A stretch of DNA of 54,579 bases from Myxococcales bacterium (GCA_026988815.1 JALSKP010000431.1:1-54579); one strand, 5' to 3'. Counted from the first letter of the stretch, positions 8,808-18,850 are shown. Translations and numbers: made by a program. The notes: generated from the sequence alone by a model not told the origin.

Positions 8808-11140
8808 CCCTTTGTATTCAAAAAGAGGAGCGAGGTTTCGCCAGGACCATCACGGGTGGTACGCTGGGCAAACATGGTATCGTTATGAAGATCCATCAGA
8901 ACTTTTTCGGGTGTCAGAGGAGCATCAAAGGCGAACTCGCTTTTGTTTTCCGGATCTGCATCTTTTTGAAAGGCTCGCATGGCATCCCGGATGGCAAAAA
9001 AGGCGCCGATGCCGTACATCAATGGTGGTTCGCCCACAGCTTTTGAGCCGTGAGGTCCGACGGGATTATCGTCGACGATCATTTGGATATCATATTTGGG
9101 AGCAGAAAATACATCAGGCGCTTTATAGGTCGAAAGAGCATGGGAGGTAAGTTTACCATCTTCATTGTAGGCCAGCTCTTCCATTGTCATCCAACCGATA
9201 CCTTGGGCTAGGCCTCCTTCAATTTGTCCCAGATCGACGACCGGGTTGATAGGACGTCCAAGGCCGTGCGTGATGCCAACCCAATCGATATCGTAACGAC
9301 CACGCAGACAATCGACCGTCACTTCGGTTAAAGCCGTACCGTAGACGTGATAGGCAAATGGCCTTCCCTTTTCTTCGTCCGTGTCAAAATGTACGTTCGG
9401 TGTCGCATAGAATCCGTGAGCAGAAAGGCCTATGCGTTCCAAATACGCGTTGATGACAAGTTCTTCCCAGGACCAGGATTGTGTGCCGGCGACGAAAAGA
9501 TACCCGTCTTTTAATTCGAGATTATCTTTGGTCGCGCCCTCAAGCTGTGAGGCAGCAAAAGAAAAAAGCCGTTCGCGAATTTGTGTACAGGCCAAAATCG
9601 TCGCGTTACCATTCAGGTCCGATGTTGCACTTGCAGCACTTGGTGACATGTTTGCGATACGCGTCGTGTTGGTTGATTCCACACGGATGCGATCCAGGGA
9701 TATACCAAGTTCACGTGACGCGAAATGCATCATATTGGTCGACACGCCTTGGCCCATTTCAATACCGCCCGTCGAAATACTTACGCTTCCATCGGTGTAG
9801 ATATGGACTAAGGCGGAGGCTTGATTGAAAAAGGTTTTGGTAAAAGAGATGCCAAAACAGATTGGCATAAAGGCCAAACCTTTCTTGATATCGAAATTGT
9901 TTTTATTAAACGCGTTGACTTTTTCTAAACGGCCCGCGTAGTCAAATCCTTCGATCGCGGCATCCCAAAGTTTGCCAGCTTGGTCTTCTTCAGCGCACTG
10001 CCCGTAGGGAAGAGGATCGCCTTTTTTAAGAAGATTTATGTGTTGAATTTCGCTTCGATCAATATCAAGTTTTTCGGCTAAAGCGCTAATGGCAGACTCG
10101 ATAACAAACATCGCTTGAGGACCGCCGAAACCACGAAAGGCCGTATGAGGGTGAAGGTTGGTCCGACAACATGCCGCATATATTTTTGCGTTCGGGATAA
10201 AATAACTATTGGTTGCGTGAAAAAGACTACGCTCCAAAACAGCCGTCGAGAGGTCGGCCGCCGATCCTGAATTCTGGAACATTTCACAATCGTAGGCGAT
10301 GATTTTATAATCCTTATCAATGCCGATTTTGAAGTCTGCACTATAGGGGTGGCGTTTTCCGGTCATTTTCATATCGTCGACGCGATTCAAAACGAGTTCG
10401 ACCGGGCGTTTTAAATCGTGGGCGGCTAGGGCCGCTAAACATGCCCAAAGGGTAGCCTGATCTTCTTTTCCACCAAAACCACCACCGAGACGTTTGACAT
10501 CCACCTCGACCAAATGCTCGGGCAAGCCGAGAATCTTTGCGGCTGTTTTTTGAACGGCGTAGGGACTTTGGGTTGATGAAAAAAGGACGATTTTATTTCC
10601 ATCTTGTGGAATCGCGCGCGTACGGTTGGTCTCCAAATATAAATGTTCTTGGCCGCCAATTTCGCATTCCCCTTCAACAATGAGGTAGCAATCCGACCAT
10701 GCATTTTCCACATCGCCTATGGAAAAGGTTCTTGGTGGTGCGATAAAAAGCCCTTTATCATGCGCCTCTCGCGCATGAACGATCGGTTTCAAAACCTCAT
10801 ATTCGACCTGGCAGAGGCGAGCGGCCTGGCGGGCTATATCTGCGCTCCGGGCGACAACGACGGCGATGGGATGGCCAATAAAATGGAGATCATCGATCGC
10901 CAACGCGGGTTCATCCTCAATGATCGCCCCGATTTGGTTTTCGCCTGAAATATCAACATGGGTGAAAATTTTCACACAACCTTCAAGGGCCAGTGCTTGG
11001 CTAAAATCCAAAGATTTAATTTTTGCGTGAGCGACCGGCGAGCCAAAAATAGCAGCATGGAGCATGCCTTCTGGTGCGGGAACATCGTCAACATAAAGGC
11101 TTTCGCCGCGAACATGGATTGGTGCGTCAATGTGTTTCAT
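8804..11140 (-). CDS. xdhB: Xanthine dehydrogenase molybdopterin-binding subunit
   Basis: Large molybdenum subunit of bacterial xanthine dehydrogenase, which oxidises hypoxanthine and xanthine to urate. The sequence ENQIGAIIEDEPALA near residue 65 is typical of xanthine dehydrogenases rather than aldehyde oxidases. The cofactor loop KRLGGGFGGKED, the substrate-Arg region TAFRGFGGPQAM and the catalytic Glu motif KAVGEPPLMYGIG are all present. Length 778 matches XdhB. The FeS/FAD subunit XdhA, usually just upstream, is missing: the upstream neighbour is the divergent rph. It must be encoded elsewhere, or this subunit has another partner. Downstream is overlapping xdhC. Confidence 0.92.
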   Translation of the reverse strand: MKHIDAPIHVRGESLYVDDVPAPEGMLHAAIFGSPVAHAKIKSLDFSQALALEGCVKIFTHVDISGENQIGAIIEDEPALAIDDLHFIGHPIAVVVARSADIARQAARLCQVEYEVLKPIVHAREAHDKGLFIAPPRTFSIGDVENAWSDCYLIVEGECEIGGQEHLYLETNRTRAIPQDGNKIVLFSSTQSPYAVQKTAAKILGLPEHLVEVDVKRLGGGFGGKEDQATLWACLAALAAHDLKRPVELVLNRVDDMKMTGKRHPYSADFKIGIDKDYKIIAYDCEMFQNSGSAADLSTAVLERSLFHATNSYFIPNAKIYAACCRTNLHPHTAFRGFGGPQAMFVIESAISALAEKLDIDRSEIQHINLLKKGDPLPYGQCAEEDQAGKLWDAAIEGFDYAGRLEKVNAFNKNNFDIKKGLAFMPICFGISFTKTFFNQASALVHIYTDGSVSISTGGIEMGQGVSTNMMHFASRELGISLDRIRVESTNTTRIANMSPSAASATSDLNGNATILACTQIRERLFSFAASQLEGATKDNLELKDGYLFVAGTQSWSWEELVINAYLERIGLSAHGFYATPNVHFDTDEEKGRPFAYHVYGTALTEVTVDCLRGRYDIDWVGITHGLGRPINPVVDLGQIEGGLAQGIGWMTMEELAYNEDGKLTSHALSTYKAPDVFSAPKYDIQMIVDDNPVGPHGSKAVGEPPLMYGIGAFFAIRDAMRAFQKDADPENKSEFAFDAPLTPEKVLMDLHNDTMFAQRTTRDGPGETSLLFLNTKG

Positions 11141-11308
11141 GACGCGAGGCTAGCATAAGGCCCGCCTGTTCGTGAAGGCGAACCTTGGTCCTTTAACAAG
11201 TGGAAAAGGAATTGCAGAAAATCCTTCCCCTCGCTCTGGGCGAATCCTCATGCGCTTGGTATGAGGCTGGTGTTAGAACACAGATTACTTCAAAAAGAGA
11301 GAATACTT

Positions 11309-12067
11309 ATGGCTCGTAAAGATGGTCGCGCAAATGATGAACTTCGTCCTGTTTCAATTTCCCTAGATTTTACCGAAACGCCAGATGCGTCGGTGCTTAT
11401 TAAGTTCGGGAAAACCATTGTATGGTGCTCGGCGTCAGTAAAAGATGAACAACCCCGATGGATGAAATATGAAGGTCCAGAAAATAAAGGTTGGGTCACC
11501 GCCGAATACAGCATGATGCCCGGCTCTACAAAACCGCGCGCTCGTCGAGAAGGACGACGTGGAAGTGTGGGTGGACGAACGCACGAAATTCAGCGTTTGA
11601 TCGGTCGTAGTCTACGTGCAGTTTGTGACCTCGAAAAACTTGGGCCAAGAACCTTCACGATTGATTGTGATGTATTGCAAGCCGATGGCGGAACACGCAC
11701 GGCATCGATTACTGGTGCGTTCGTCGCGTTGGCGATTGCTTGTCAAAAACTCATCGATCGTGGTGAGCTGAAGGAGCTCCCTTTTCGAGATTCCCTGGCC
11801 GCTATTTCTTGTGGCGTTGTGGATGGTATTCCCGTTCTCGATCTTCCTTATGTTGAAGACGTCGCGGCGGATGTGGACATGAATGTGGTCATGACCGGCA
11901 AAGGGTCTTTTGTTGAAGTGCAGGGCACAGGCGAGGAATCGGTTTTCTCGGCAGATGAGCTTTCGGCGCTTCTTGCGCTGGCAGGAAAGGGCGTAAAAGA
12001 CCTTACTGCGATTCAGGCCGAAGCCGTTAAAGATTATCCAAACTTAGTATCGTTTTTTACTAAATAA
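11309..12067 (+). CDS. rph: Ribonuclease PH
   Basis: Phosphorolytic 3'-5' exoribonuclease that trims tRNA 3' ends. It contains the N-terminal GRANDELRPVSI segment, the EYSMMPGSTKPRARREG motif with the conserved basic residues, and the phosphate/metal region DCDVLQADGGTRTASITGAF. ATG at 11309 has a purine-rich AGAGAG upstream and gives about 252 residues, close to the family norm. The frame extends to 11261, but those residues are not family-like. It is divergent from xdhB. It is followed immediately by IS66 debris. Confidence 0.94.
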   Translation: MARKDGRANDELRPVSISLDFTETPDASVLIKFGKTIVWCSASVKDEQPRWMKYEGPENKGWVTAEYSMMPGSTKPRARREGRRGSVGGRTHEIQRLIGRSLRAVCDLEKLGPRTFTIDCDVLQADGGTRTASITGAFVALAIACQKLIDRGELKELPFRDSLAAISCGVVDGIPVLDLPYVEDVAADVDMNVVMTGKGSFVEVQGTGEESVFSADELSALLALAGKGVKDLTAIQAEAVKDYPNLVSFFTK

Positions 12068-12149
12068 TCCAGTACTGTTTCAACCAGAATCACCAACGTG
12101 TAATGCCGACCTTCGGTTCCGGATACACAGGCCATGCCTGATAAGACTT

Positions 12150-12780
12150 TTGACGCATCCTAAACAAGGTTACTATTCTGGCGTTTTGATGTGCGATGGT
12201 GCCGCAAATTTCACGAAAGCTCAAAAAGAAATGGGTAGTTTTGAAATCGCCAATGATTGGGCGCATGTACGAAGGAAATTTGTAGAAGCTGCTCCAGATT
12301 TTCCAGTTGCAGGTGAGATGGTGAATCTCATTGGGGCTCTTTTCGAAGTCGAACGGAAGGCGAAAGAAAAAAGGATGTAAGTTTAGTAGATGCGCGTCGA
12401 CAGATGAGGTTAGAATCGACTTCAACTTTAGAGGGAATACGAAAATGGATGCTGGAAAATGCGACAGGATGGCAAGGCTCGAATTTAAATCGGGCAATTA
12501 GATATACGGATTAAAGATGGGAGAAGCTGACCTATTTTTTGACGCATCCAGAGGTCCCATTGCATAACAATCCGGCAGAATTTGCTTTACGAAAACCTGT
12601 ACGAGGCCGAAAGAATTTTCATGGCAGCATACCCCGAGGGGCAGGCTTCGCGCAGAGGCCCGATGGTGCAAAATTTAGCGCAATGGCTTATACACTTTGC
12701 GAAACGGCACGAAAGCACGGCTTAGATCCAGGTGAGTATCTGCGATCTTGCCGAATCAGGGCGAGTAACTTTCCCTGAAG
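12150..12780 (+). pseudogene. IS66-family transposase (TnpC) C-terminal remnant
   Basis: Broken reading frames reconstruct the second half of an IS66 transposase. The first frame has NDWAHVRRKFVEAAPDFP followed by LIGALFEVERKAK. A second frame, starting near 12378, gives EGIRKWMLENATGWQGSNL and reads through a TAA into WEKLTYFLTHPEVPLHNN. It then continues as PAEFALRKPVRGRKNFHGS and ends in the TAYTLCETARKHGLDP-like C-terminal motif of IS66. At least one frameshift and one stop interrupt it, and there is no N-terminal half. No terminal repeats were found. Confidence 0.85.
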
Positions 12781-12876
12781 ATCTTCTCAACGAATAGTTT
12801 TTTTTATCGTCAATAACGTGCTTGGTCGAGGTGGTACTTTAGGCCTACTTCAGTTAGTAATTTAGGCTCCTTTGAG

Positions 12877-14613
12877 CTATCGAAAGCGTTTTGAATAAAC
12901 GAAATTGTCACCTAAATCTGGTTCCTTATTTCCCCAAACGACCATTCCATGCCCCTTTTCATTTAACGACAGGGTTGATTCGTATATTTGCTTTTCACTG
13001 TGAATAAGATTTTCGTTAATCCACTTCTGTTGGAAGACATTAAACCTTTTGGTGTATAGATTGGTGAAGGTTCCCCACAACGCAATCGCATTACCTCTTC
13101 CATCCATTTTCACATTGAGACCAAAGAGATTGGAATTTTCCTGCTTGATAATTTTAGCGTCTGTCCAAACTTGGGCACTTATATCGTAATATTTTGACCA
13201 AGCCGTAAGCCTGTTCTGATCTTCCTCATATTTTATCCAAGATGCCAACATATTCCCTTGAAGATTTTTGGTCAGTTGCAAGTCGCTCGTAAACCCGACT
13301 TCGGTTTCTAAGGGCTGAGGTTTTGACCAGATTTGTTTTTCAGGATCGTAATACGTAAACCATACGAGCACATTTTCTGACTCGTCGAAAGCGCGCCAAA
13401 CAATCATCGTATTGCCTCCTTTCGTTTTTAATGAAATTCGGTTTTCTGTTGAGCGCGCGAAAAGAGGTCCCTCACCTATGTCTATATGTTCAATCTCACT
13501 CCAATCGGAAGTGGAGGATCGATATCGTATGGCCCGAATCTCGATCGTTCCTAAAGTAATATAAAACCAGGCAATAATTGCATCTCCGTTTTCGTCTAGG
13601 TCCATTGTTGGTCTAAGACCACGAATATCGTTTACTTCCCATATCAATTTTGGAGTATCCCATTTTTCTGTTTCCACATTGTATCGTTTGGCCCAAAGGT
13701 TACTGTCCGGAAAGTCGACGTCTTCTTCCCAAAGAAGAATCGTATTTCCGTCTTCATCTGACGCCACATTTAGATAGTTGATTGGGTAATCGCTCGGAAT
13801 CATTTTTGATGTACGCCATGAAGAGGTCTTCGCATCGAACCGTGTAGTCCAAATTTTATAATCGTTGGTGCTTTCGCTTTCGTGTGCCAACCAATAAAGT
13901 GTTAGGCTTCCGTCTTTATCACTCACTATGTGTAAATCATAAAACCGACTCGATTGGGTATGTAAGGGTTTGGTTTCACCCCATGTTGAAGAGTTTTTGT
14001 CAAACTGACTTACAATCAAACCGATGTCATATTTGTACCAAAAAGCGAAAGCGTCACCAGATTCGGTATATTTGAGCTGAAGCTCTTTTGCCTTACCTGG
14101 TCCGACGGTTTTTGCATCCTCCCACGCCCCATCTACAGTAGTAAAGGACCAAGAAATATCGCCCAAAGAATTCCCACTCACGTCTCGGATGATTGGCTTG
14201 AACATAATTCTGTATTTACTTAAGAGCAGAAGTGAATCGGGCAAAAGTATAGAAAGGCGAGAATGGAGGTCATCGTAATTTATGGTACTGTTGACTATCC
14301 TGCCTTGATGATCGAGAAGCACGACACTTTCTGAATGGATAGTAGTTTCATCCATCTCTTGACCGAAAACCGCCGAGATCGATGGGTCTAGCTTAATGTT
14401 TGTAGCGTTGTTTTCGGGCTCAAATTGACCGATCGTCGCACTAGGTAAGGATTGAAAATCATTTGCCATATCAGGATTGATTCCAACATCGAGAATATCC
14501 ATGTCTGAGGGATTTGTTCCTAAATCCATTTTCGATTTTAAACTCTCGTGTTCCGTTTCCGAACAGGCCAAAAACGATACACCTCCCAAGAATAATATAA
14601 GATAATTACGCAC
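12877..14613 (-). CDS. Secreted lipoprotein with Ig-like domain and repeat domain
   Basis: The start is taken as GTG at 14613: a strong AAGGAGG lies 6 bases upstream, and translation then begins with a lipoprotein signal (VRNYLILFLGGVSFLAC) whose lipobox is FLAC. The open frame extends further upstream to 14751, but that part looks like leader DNA. After a short spacer, residues ~55-150 resemble a bacterial Ig-like (Big_5/SbsA) domain (DPSISAVFGQEMDETT, WSFTTVDGAWE). The remainder consists of about seven WxxA.. repeats with Asp-rich turns (DEDGNTILLWEED, DENGDAIIAWF, DGRGNAIALWG), suggesting a beta-propeller or sialidase-like fold. It is expected to be anchored in the outer membrane or on the cell surface. 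It sits alone between two IS66 remnants. Confidence 0.8.
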   Translation of the reverse strand: MRNYLILFLGGVSFLACSETEHESLKSKMDLGTNPSDMDILDVGINPDMANDFQSLPSATIGQFEPENNATNIKLDPSISAVFGQEMDETTIHSESVVLLDHQGRIVNSTINYDDLHSRLSILLPDSLLLLSKYRIMFKPIIRDVSGNSLGDISWSFTTVDGAWEDAKTVGPGKAKELQLKYTESGDAFAFWYKYDIGLIVSQFDKNSSTWGETKPLHTQSSRFYDLHIVSDKDGSLTLYWLAHESESTNDYKIWTTRFDAKTSSWRTSKMIPSDYPINYLNVASDEDGNTILLWEEDVDFPDSNLWAKRYNVETEKWDTPKLIWEVNDIRGLRPTMDLDENGDAIIAWFYITLGTIEIRAIRYRSSTSDWSEIEHIDIGEGPLFARSTENRISLKTKGGNTMIVWRAFDESENVLVWFTYYDPEKQIWSKPQPLETEVGFTSDLQLTKNLQGNMLASWIKYEEDQNRLTAWSKYYDISAQVWTDAKIIKQENSNLFGLNVKMDGRGNAIALWGTFTNLYTKRFNVFQQKWINENLIHSEKQIYESTLSLNEKGHGMVVWGNKEPDLGDNFVYSKRFR

Positions 14614-14817
14614 TACTTGCCTCCTTAAATAAGATATAATCTTAAACGTATGATTTCCGTGGAAATTCGTTTTTATTTTCAAAAATATTTTTTCAAAAAT
14701 AAATCCTCGCCGGGACCCTCTAAACTCGCATCTCTTGCTCTCCACCCCCATTCCAAAGGCGAAGAAAAATGTGAAACAAAGATTTCAATTGTAGAGAAAA
14801 AGTAAAAACCAGGCCGA

Positions 14818-15066
14818 CGTGTTTTTATTCGCCAGAACTAAAGTTGGAAATCCTGGGGATTTGCGATGAATTACATCATTTAGGTTGGACTCGAAAACAA
14901 ATCCAAAGCGCTTTAAATGTCGGATATCAGAGCATTGATGTCTGGAAAAAACCAAACATAAAAATACAAGGTTCAAATTGAGAGTTCGTCGGTGCAACTG
15001 ATTTCACCCGGCGGTTGGCAAGTAAAAGGCATCAAGTTATCCGATTTGAAAGTCCTGCTTTCATGA
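14818..15066 (+). pseudogene. IS66 accessory ORF (TnpA-like) remnant
   Basis: A frame reads SPELKLEILGICDELHHLG then WTRKQIQSALNVGYQSIDVW, a helix-turn-helix like the first ORF of IS66 elements. After a stop and frame change, the piece VQLISPGGWQVKGIKLSDLK (from about 14992) ends at TGA 15064-15066 and matches the C-terminal strand-helix of the same ORF. The TGA overlaps the ATG of the next IS66 ORF (ATGA), the arrangement seen in intact IS66 elements. Confidence 0.6.
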
Positions 15067-15462
15067 ATTTCAACACACGAACATCACGTGTATTTGCCTA
15101 TCCAGCACGGGCGGACATGGTGCCCGCGAAGCTAGGGTATTTACGAAAGGGATTCAACGGCCTTTATGGTTGGGTCGAAGACGGGCTCGATGAAAATCCG
15201 CTCTCGGGTGATCTTTTCCTCTTCGTAAACAGAAATCGAAATCGTGCGAAATTTTTACTCTGGGATGGAACTGGGTTGTGTATTTACCAAAAAGGTTTGG
15301 AACGAGGCCGCTTTGCCAAGCTTTGGAAAGACACAAAAAAAAGTGATCTTGAGTCATTCCGCACGTTCCCTTTTTCTTGAGGGGTGCGAACTTATCGGCG
15401 TCCAAAAGCTATCTCCCGATACCTTTATTTTTAGTAAGCAACGTTACTTAACTCTTCGGTAA
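15063..15462 (+). pseudogene. IS66 Orf2 (TnpB) remnant
   Basis: The frame from ATG 15063 gives ADMVPAKLGYLRKGFNGLYG, then DENPLSGDLFLFVNRNRNR, then FLLWDGTGLCIYQKGLERG and RFAKLW. This is the standard IS66 Orf2 architecture (RKGIDGL, FVFxNRRxxxxK, LxxDGxGxxxxxKRLxxGRF). The frame breaks near 15340 in a run of A; the rest (FLEGCELIGVQKLSPDTF) continues in another frame to about 15460. The function of Orf2 is unknown even in intact elements. Confidence 0.8.
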
Positions 15463-15489
15463 ACGAGACCTTTAGTGTATTCTTTTTCA

Positions 15490-16490
15490 ATGAAAGCTGC
15501 ACTCAAATTCAAAGTTGAAAGCCAGGAAAAACTAGCGATACTGACGACGCTTCAGGGGTGTGAAATTGAAAGACAACACCAAAAAATCGCGAACCTTCGA
15601 AACCAGCTTCGGGAGAGGGACGGGGAAGTTCAGGAAGTATTTTTAGAGGATCCTCCGAAAATAGAAGAGGAAATTATTGCGCCTAGCAAGCTCAAGAAAA
15701 AAACGAAAATCAAAACGCCGAAGAAAGGCCACGGCCCTACAGAACAAGGAAATATAAAGTATATCGACCAGGTTCATCTATTAGATGAGTCAAACGAAAT
15801 CTGTCCGTCTTGCGGTGGGGAACTCGTCGAATGGGATGGGCAATTCGAGGGCGCAGATCTTGTAGACCCTTTGCATGCTCATATTTTAGAAAAGAAGATC
15901 GTCGGAATAGATACCTTCGCCTTCAAGGGCTCTTGGTGGTACACGTACGACAAGTTGGCCAAAACGAATGAAGACCGAGTGCCGCAACTTGTAATGCGGT
16001 AAAAAGCCCGGAACCAAACCGTGGCAGATGTGGTCGCATGCTTTCGATGGTAAAAATGCGTGACGAGTGATGATGGGATTTACCATTCGATTCGTCACGA
16101 TAAAGGACCGCAAACATGCAACGTGATTTTGAAAAACGCATTATGCAGCGCAAAAAATGTGTCGGCGCGAGAAGGTCCAGGCTCAAATTTGCCGGATGTT
16201 GCACCCGAGGGCATAAAGGCTCACGTTTATCGTCGTTTTCGAGAAGCAGCTAAAGATTTCCCGAACGAGGCGGACCCTGTCTTGGAAATGATTTCGGGAT
16301 TATACAAAGCGCGAAGTGAGTCAGATAAAGGCGAATCGAAAGACATTATTGGTAAACTTTTCGCCTATTTATTGGGTCTTGCGAGACGTCCAAAATCAAG
16401 CATTCAAAGTACGATAAACTACGCGTTAAATCCCCCAGGGGGACTTCCCTTCGGAGCGTGCGAAAGCGTCTTTGATCTTGTTTTTAACGG
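15490..16490 (+). pseudogene. IS66 transposase (TnpC) N-terminal and middle remnant
   Basis: From ATG 15490 the product begins with a coiled coil (EIERQHQKIANLRNQLRERD), a basic linker, and the IS66 zinc-finger segment ICPSCGGELVEWDGQFEGAD. It stops at 16002. A second frame from about 16060 resumes the middle of the protein, with IKAHVYRRFREAAKDFP then VLEMISGLYKARSESDKGE. This region overlaps the equivalent part of the 12.1-12.8 kb remnant, so the two are separate IS66 copies. The catalytic C-terminus is absent and is replaced by IS3-derived sequence. Confidence 0.8.
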
Positions 16491-16494
16491 ACGA

Positions 16495-16778
16495 CGAAAT
16501 TTGGGATACTACGACTGGAGGCGACGAGGTCAATCAAACGGGACCTTGAAAATGACAAACTCGACTACCACATTTTAAAAGCGTACGAAAAAAGCAAGGG
16601 TCGATATGGGTATCGAAGAATTTACTACGCTCTAAAAGCGGAGGATATCCAGACAATTGTTCATCGTGTCCAACGTCGAATGGAGGCTTTAGGATTGAAG
16701 GCGAAGCGTCGTAAAGCCTATAAACAAACAACGAAGTCAGAGAAAGGGAATGTCGTGCCTAAGTGGAGGGCCAAATGA
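16495..16778 (+). pseudogene. IS3-family transposase OrfB N-terminal remnant
   Basis: The reading starts as GYYDWRRRGQS in one frame. After a one-base shift near 16535 it continues KRDLENDKLDYHILKAYEKS, then KGRYGYRRIYYALKAED and VQRRMEALGLKAKRRKAYKQ, ending at TGA 16776-16778. This matches the HTH_21 region at the start of IS3-group OrfB (SRGRYGYRRI...). The DDE catalytic core is missing. It is fused directly onto the IS66 remnant, showing stacked insertions. Confidence 0.8.
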
Positions 16779-17114
16779 TGACCGTGGGTCGCGTTCGTCT
16801 AGTTGTCCTCCATTGGATGACTAAAGCGTGTGTTCAAACTTGCAATACGTCCCATCACATTACGGATAGATGAAATTTCAATCAGGAGAAATCGCGCATT
16901 CAAGCACTTTTCATACCGCCAGAATTTTTTTCTATTTCAAACTAGAACAACTCAAGAATTAACAAATCTAAATTTCGCCCTTATTTGCTTACTCTACGCG
17001 TCTCCCTGTTGCTTTTGGCGAAGCCCTCAGCGTTTTTGGACCCGCGGAACGGATCAGACATTTCCCTTTTAGGTTAACCGCCGGTCAGCTATTTTGCCGC
17101 TCCTTTCCGTTGGG
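16779..17114 (+). other. Non-coding stretch between IS debris and immunity-like gene
   Basis: About 335 bases with no supportable gene, RNA or clear repeat. Short frames here show no family resemblance. Probably further decayed mobile-element DNA. Confidence 0.4.
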
Positions 17115-17534
17115 TTATGAGAGTTTAGCGGCCAACGAACGAACGTCCTCATAATCCCAATTTTTTTCTATGCAAAAATCAATAATTTCGCGTGCGGTTT
17201 CATTGAAGCTGCTCTTAATTTCGTCGATGGAATATATTCCCAATGATGAGATAACCCCTCCTTCTACCCCTTCGATTTCACACCATCCCCGTTCGACGAC
17301 TGTTAAGTTCAGCGCAAAGGGCCCGTCCATAAAAAGAAGTTCTTGACTAGAACCTTCTTCTCCAAGAGAATTTAAAGAATCTATCCACCAACCCAAAATT
17401 ACAATTGGAAAATCGTCCCAATTATATACAGGAAAATCATAACCTTCCAACGAGCAAAAAATAACACCGGTAGTCCTTCCCAACTTTGTTCGAGAAAATG
17501 TATTGACTTTAACTGTAGTTTTGAATTCTGACAT
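17115..17534 (-). CDS. Probable immunity protein for the upstream RHS toxin
   Basis: A 139-residue acidic, apparently cytoplasmic protein with no signal peptide and several aromatic residues (for example YNWDDFPIVILGWWIDSL). The family is not recognised. The call rests on position: its ATG lies 9 bases after the stop of the reconstructed EndoU-like toxin tail on the same strand, the usual place for the cognate immunity gene of RHS/polymorphic toxins. Small, acidic, intact single genes of about 130-150 aa are typical of immunity proteins. Unlike the toxin gene it is unbroken, which suggests continued selection. Confidence 0.55.
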   Translation of the reverse strand: MSEFKTTVKVNTFSRTKLGRTTGVIFCSLEGYDFPVYNWDDFPIVILGWWIDSLNSLGEEGSSQELLFMDGPFALNLTVVERGWCEIEGVEGGVISSLGIYSIDEIKSSFNETAREIIDFCIEKNWDYEDVRSLAAKLS

Positions 17535-17543
17535 GTAGCAAAT

Positions 17544-18850
17544 TTACCATTTGGGATACGCAGTTTCAGTGACCTTTGTTTTAATATTTACCCACATTTC
17601 TATTCCATTTCCTCTTATTTTTACGGTGTCTCCTTGAGTTTTGATTCTCTTTCCGAACCTGTAGGCTTGTCGCACGGCTTTCTCAATCTGACCTTTGGTC
17701 ATGTACTCGGGGAAAAGGCTCTTTTTTGGGCCAACCCCTTTCCGACCATATGACGATCGGTTATATGCTCAATATCGATTTTTATTTTTTTCCACGAAGG
17801 TAAATTGATTGACTGTGGCTTTTTCTTGAGTTTCTTTATCGTCTTCTTAGCTTTCTTTTTTACTTGGCGCTTTACTACTTTTTTGACCAAACCTTTAGGA
17901 TTCGGGACGACGTTTACGACCGCGTCAGCTCCATAAACTATATCTTCGAATTTGCATTGAAATTTGCAATCCCATTTAACCCGGTGGTGCATGTTCACAA
18001 AACCGGTCAACGGCGAGCGCCATCTGGCGTTTAGACCAAAAGGCATTCCAGCAGGTGCGCTACAAATGACGCCAGGATTACCGACTTCATTACACTCCAA
18101 GGCTTCATCGTTTGAGACGCCCTTCTTCATCGTAGGTTGCGATACCTACCATCATACCGTTTTCCATATCCCACGCCCCAGCAATGGATTTTTGGTGATC
18201 GATTATCGGCATTAGTGTTTGATTTTCATCATGGAATTCCAAGATTAAATCGAGGTCAGGACCTTGGAAACTTTGCCAAAAAATCGCATAGTTTTTATCC
18301 ATCGATAAGAAATCATTTGAACTGGATGGCACTCCAATCTGGTCGTAAGTCTCACCATCGAATTCGCGAAGAATTTGGATTGTAGATGCAACTGGCCGAT
18401 TCCCTCCACCATCGAATGTGTCCACCGAAAGCGAAACGTCATAATGCGGTGACTGTTGCCAAACCACATTACCGCTGGTGTCATAAGACATATAAGTTGT
18501 GCCTTGACCGGTTGATTGGACCAAACGCGACCATCTGGAAATCGTGACCACTCGGTGTTTATAATGCCGTTTGAATCTTTAGAAACAACTTCACCGTGTC
18601 CGTTGTAGCCATATTGCACCGAGTACGTAGTGGACCCCGCTCCCGAAATCCCGAAGGGAGTCGAGGATTGGTAATTACAAGTTCGTTCTTCTGCCCGTAG
18701 GCCGCTTGCCATTCGGTACCGCGTGTATCTGTCCACGAGACCTGTCGATCATAATCATCGTAAGTATAAGTTTCAGAAAGTTGAGTTCCCGCAGTACCGT
18801 AGATATTTGCGATGAGTCTTGACTGACAAATTAGACAATTTGCAAAGCCT
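17544..18850 (-). pseudogene. RHS-repeat polymorphic toxin, frameshifted, with EndoU-like C-terminus
   Basis: Fragments in successive frames form a 3' portion of an RHS gene. They read QLSETYTYDDYDRQVSWTD, then TTYSVQYGYNGHGEVVSKDS, then TYMSYDTSGNVVWQQSPHYD, then YDEEGRLKR. The RHS core-type segment MPFGLNARWRSPLTGFVNMH comes next. After it the usual hyperconserved end is missing, and a Lys-rich linker leads to a toxin domain: IEHITDRHMVGKG, then in a shifted frame GPKKSLFPEYMTKGQIEKAV, then KIRGNGIEMWVNIKTK and the terminal TETAYPKW before TAA at 17544-17546. Restoring one G in the GGGG run near 17738 joins these in one frame. His-containing HITDRH and the final T-x-YP motif are characteristic of bacterial EndoU ribonucleases. 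The rest has at least three further frameshifts and no 5' end. Confidence 0.7.

Noticed and set aside
9432-9828. Overlapping + strand frames of 115-122 codons inside xdhB
   Set aside because: They are antisense to conserved xdhB domains and have no start signals or recognisable motifs.
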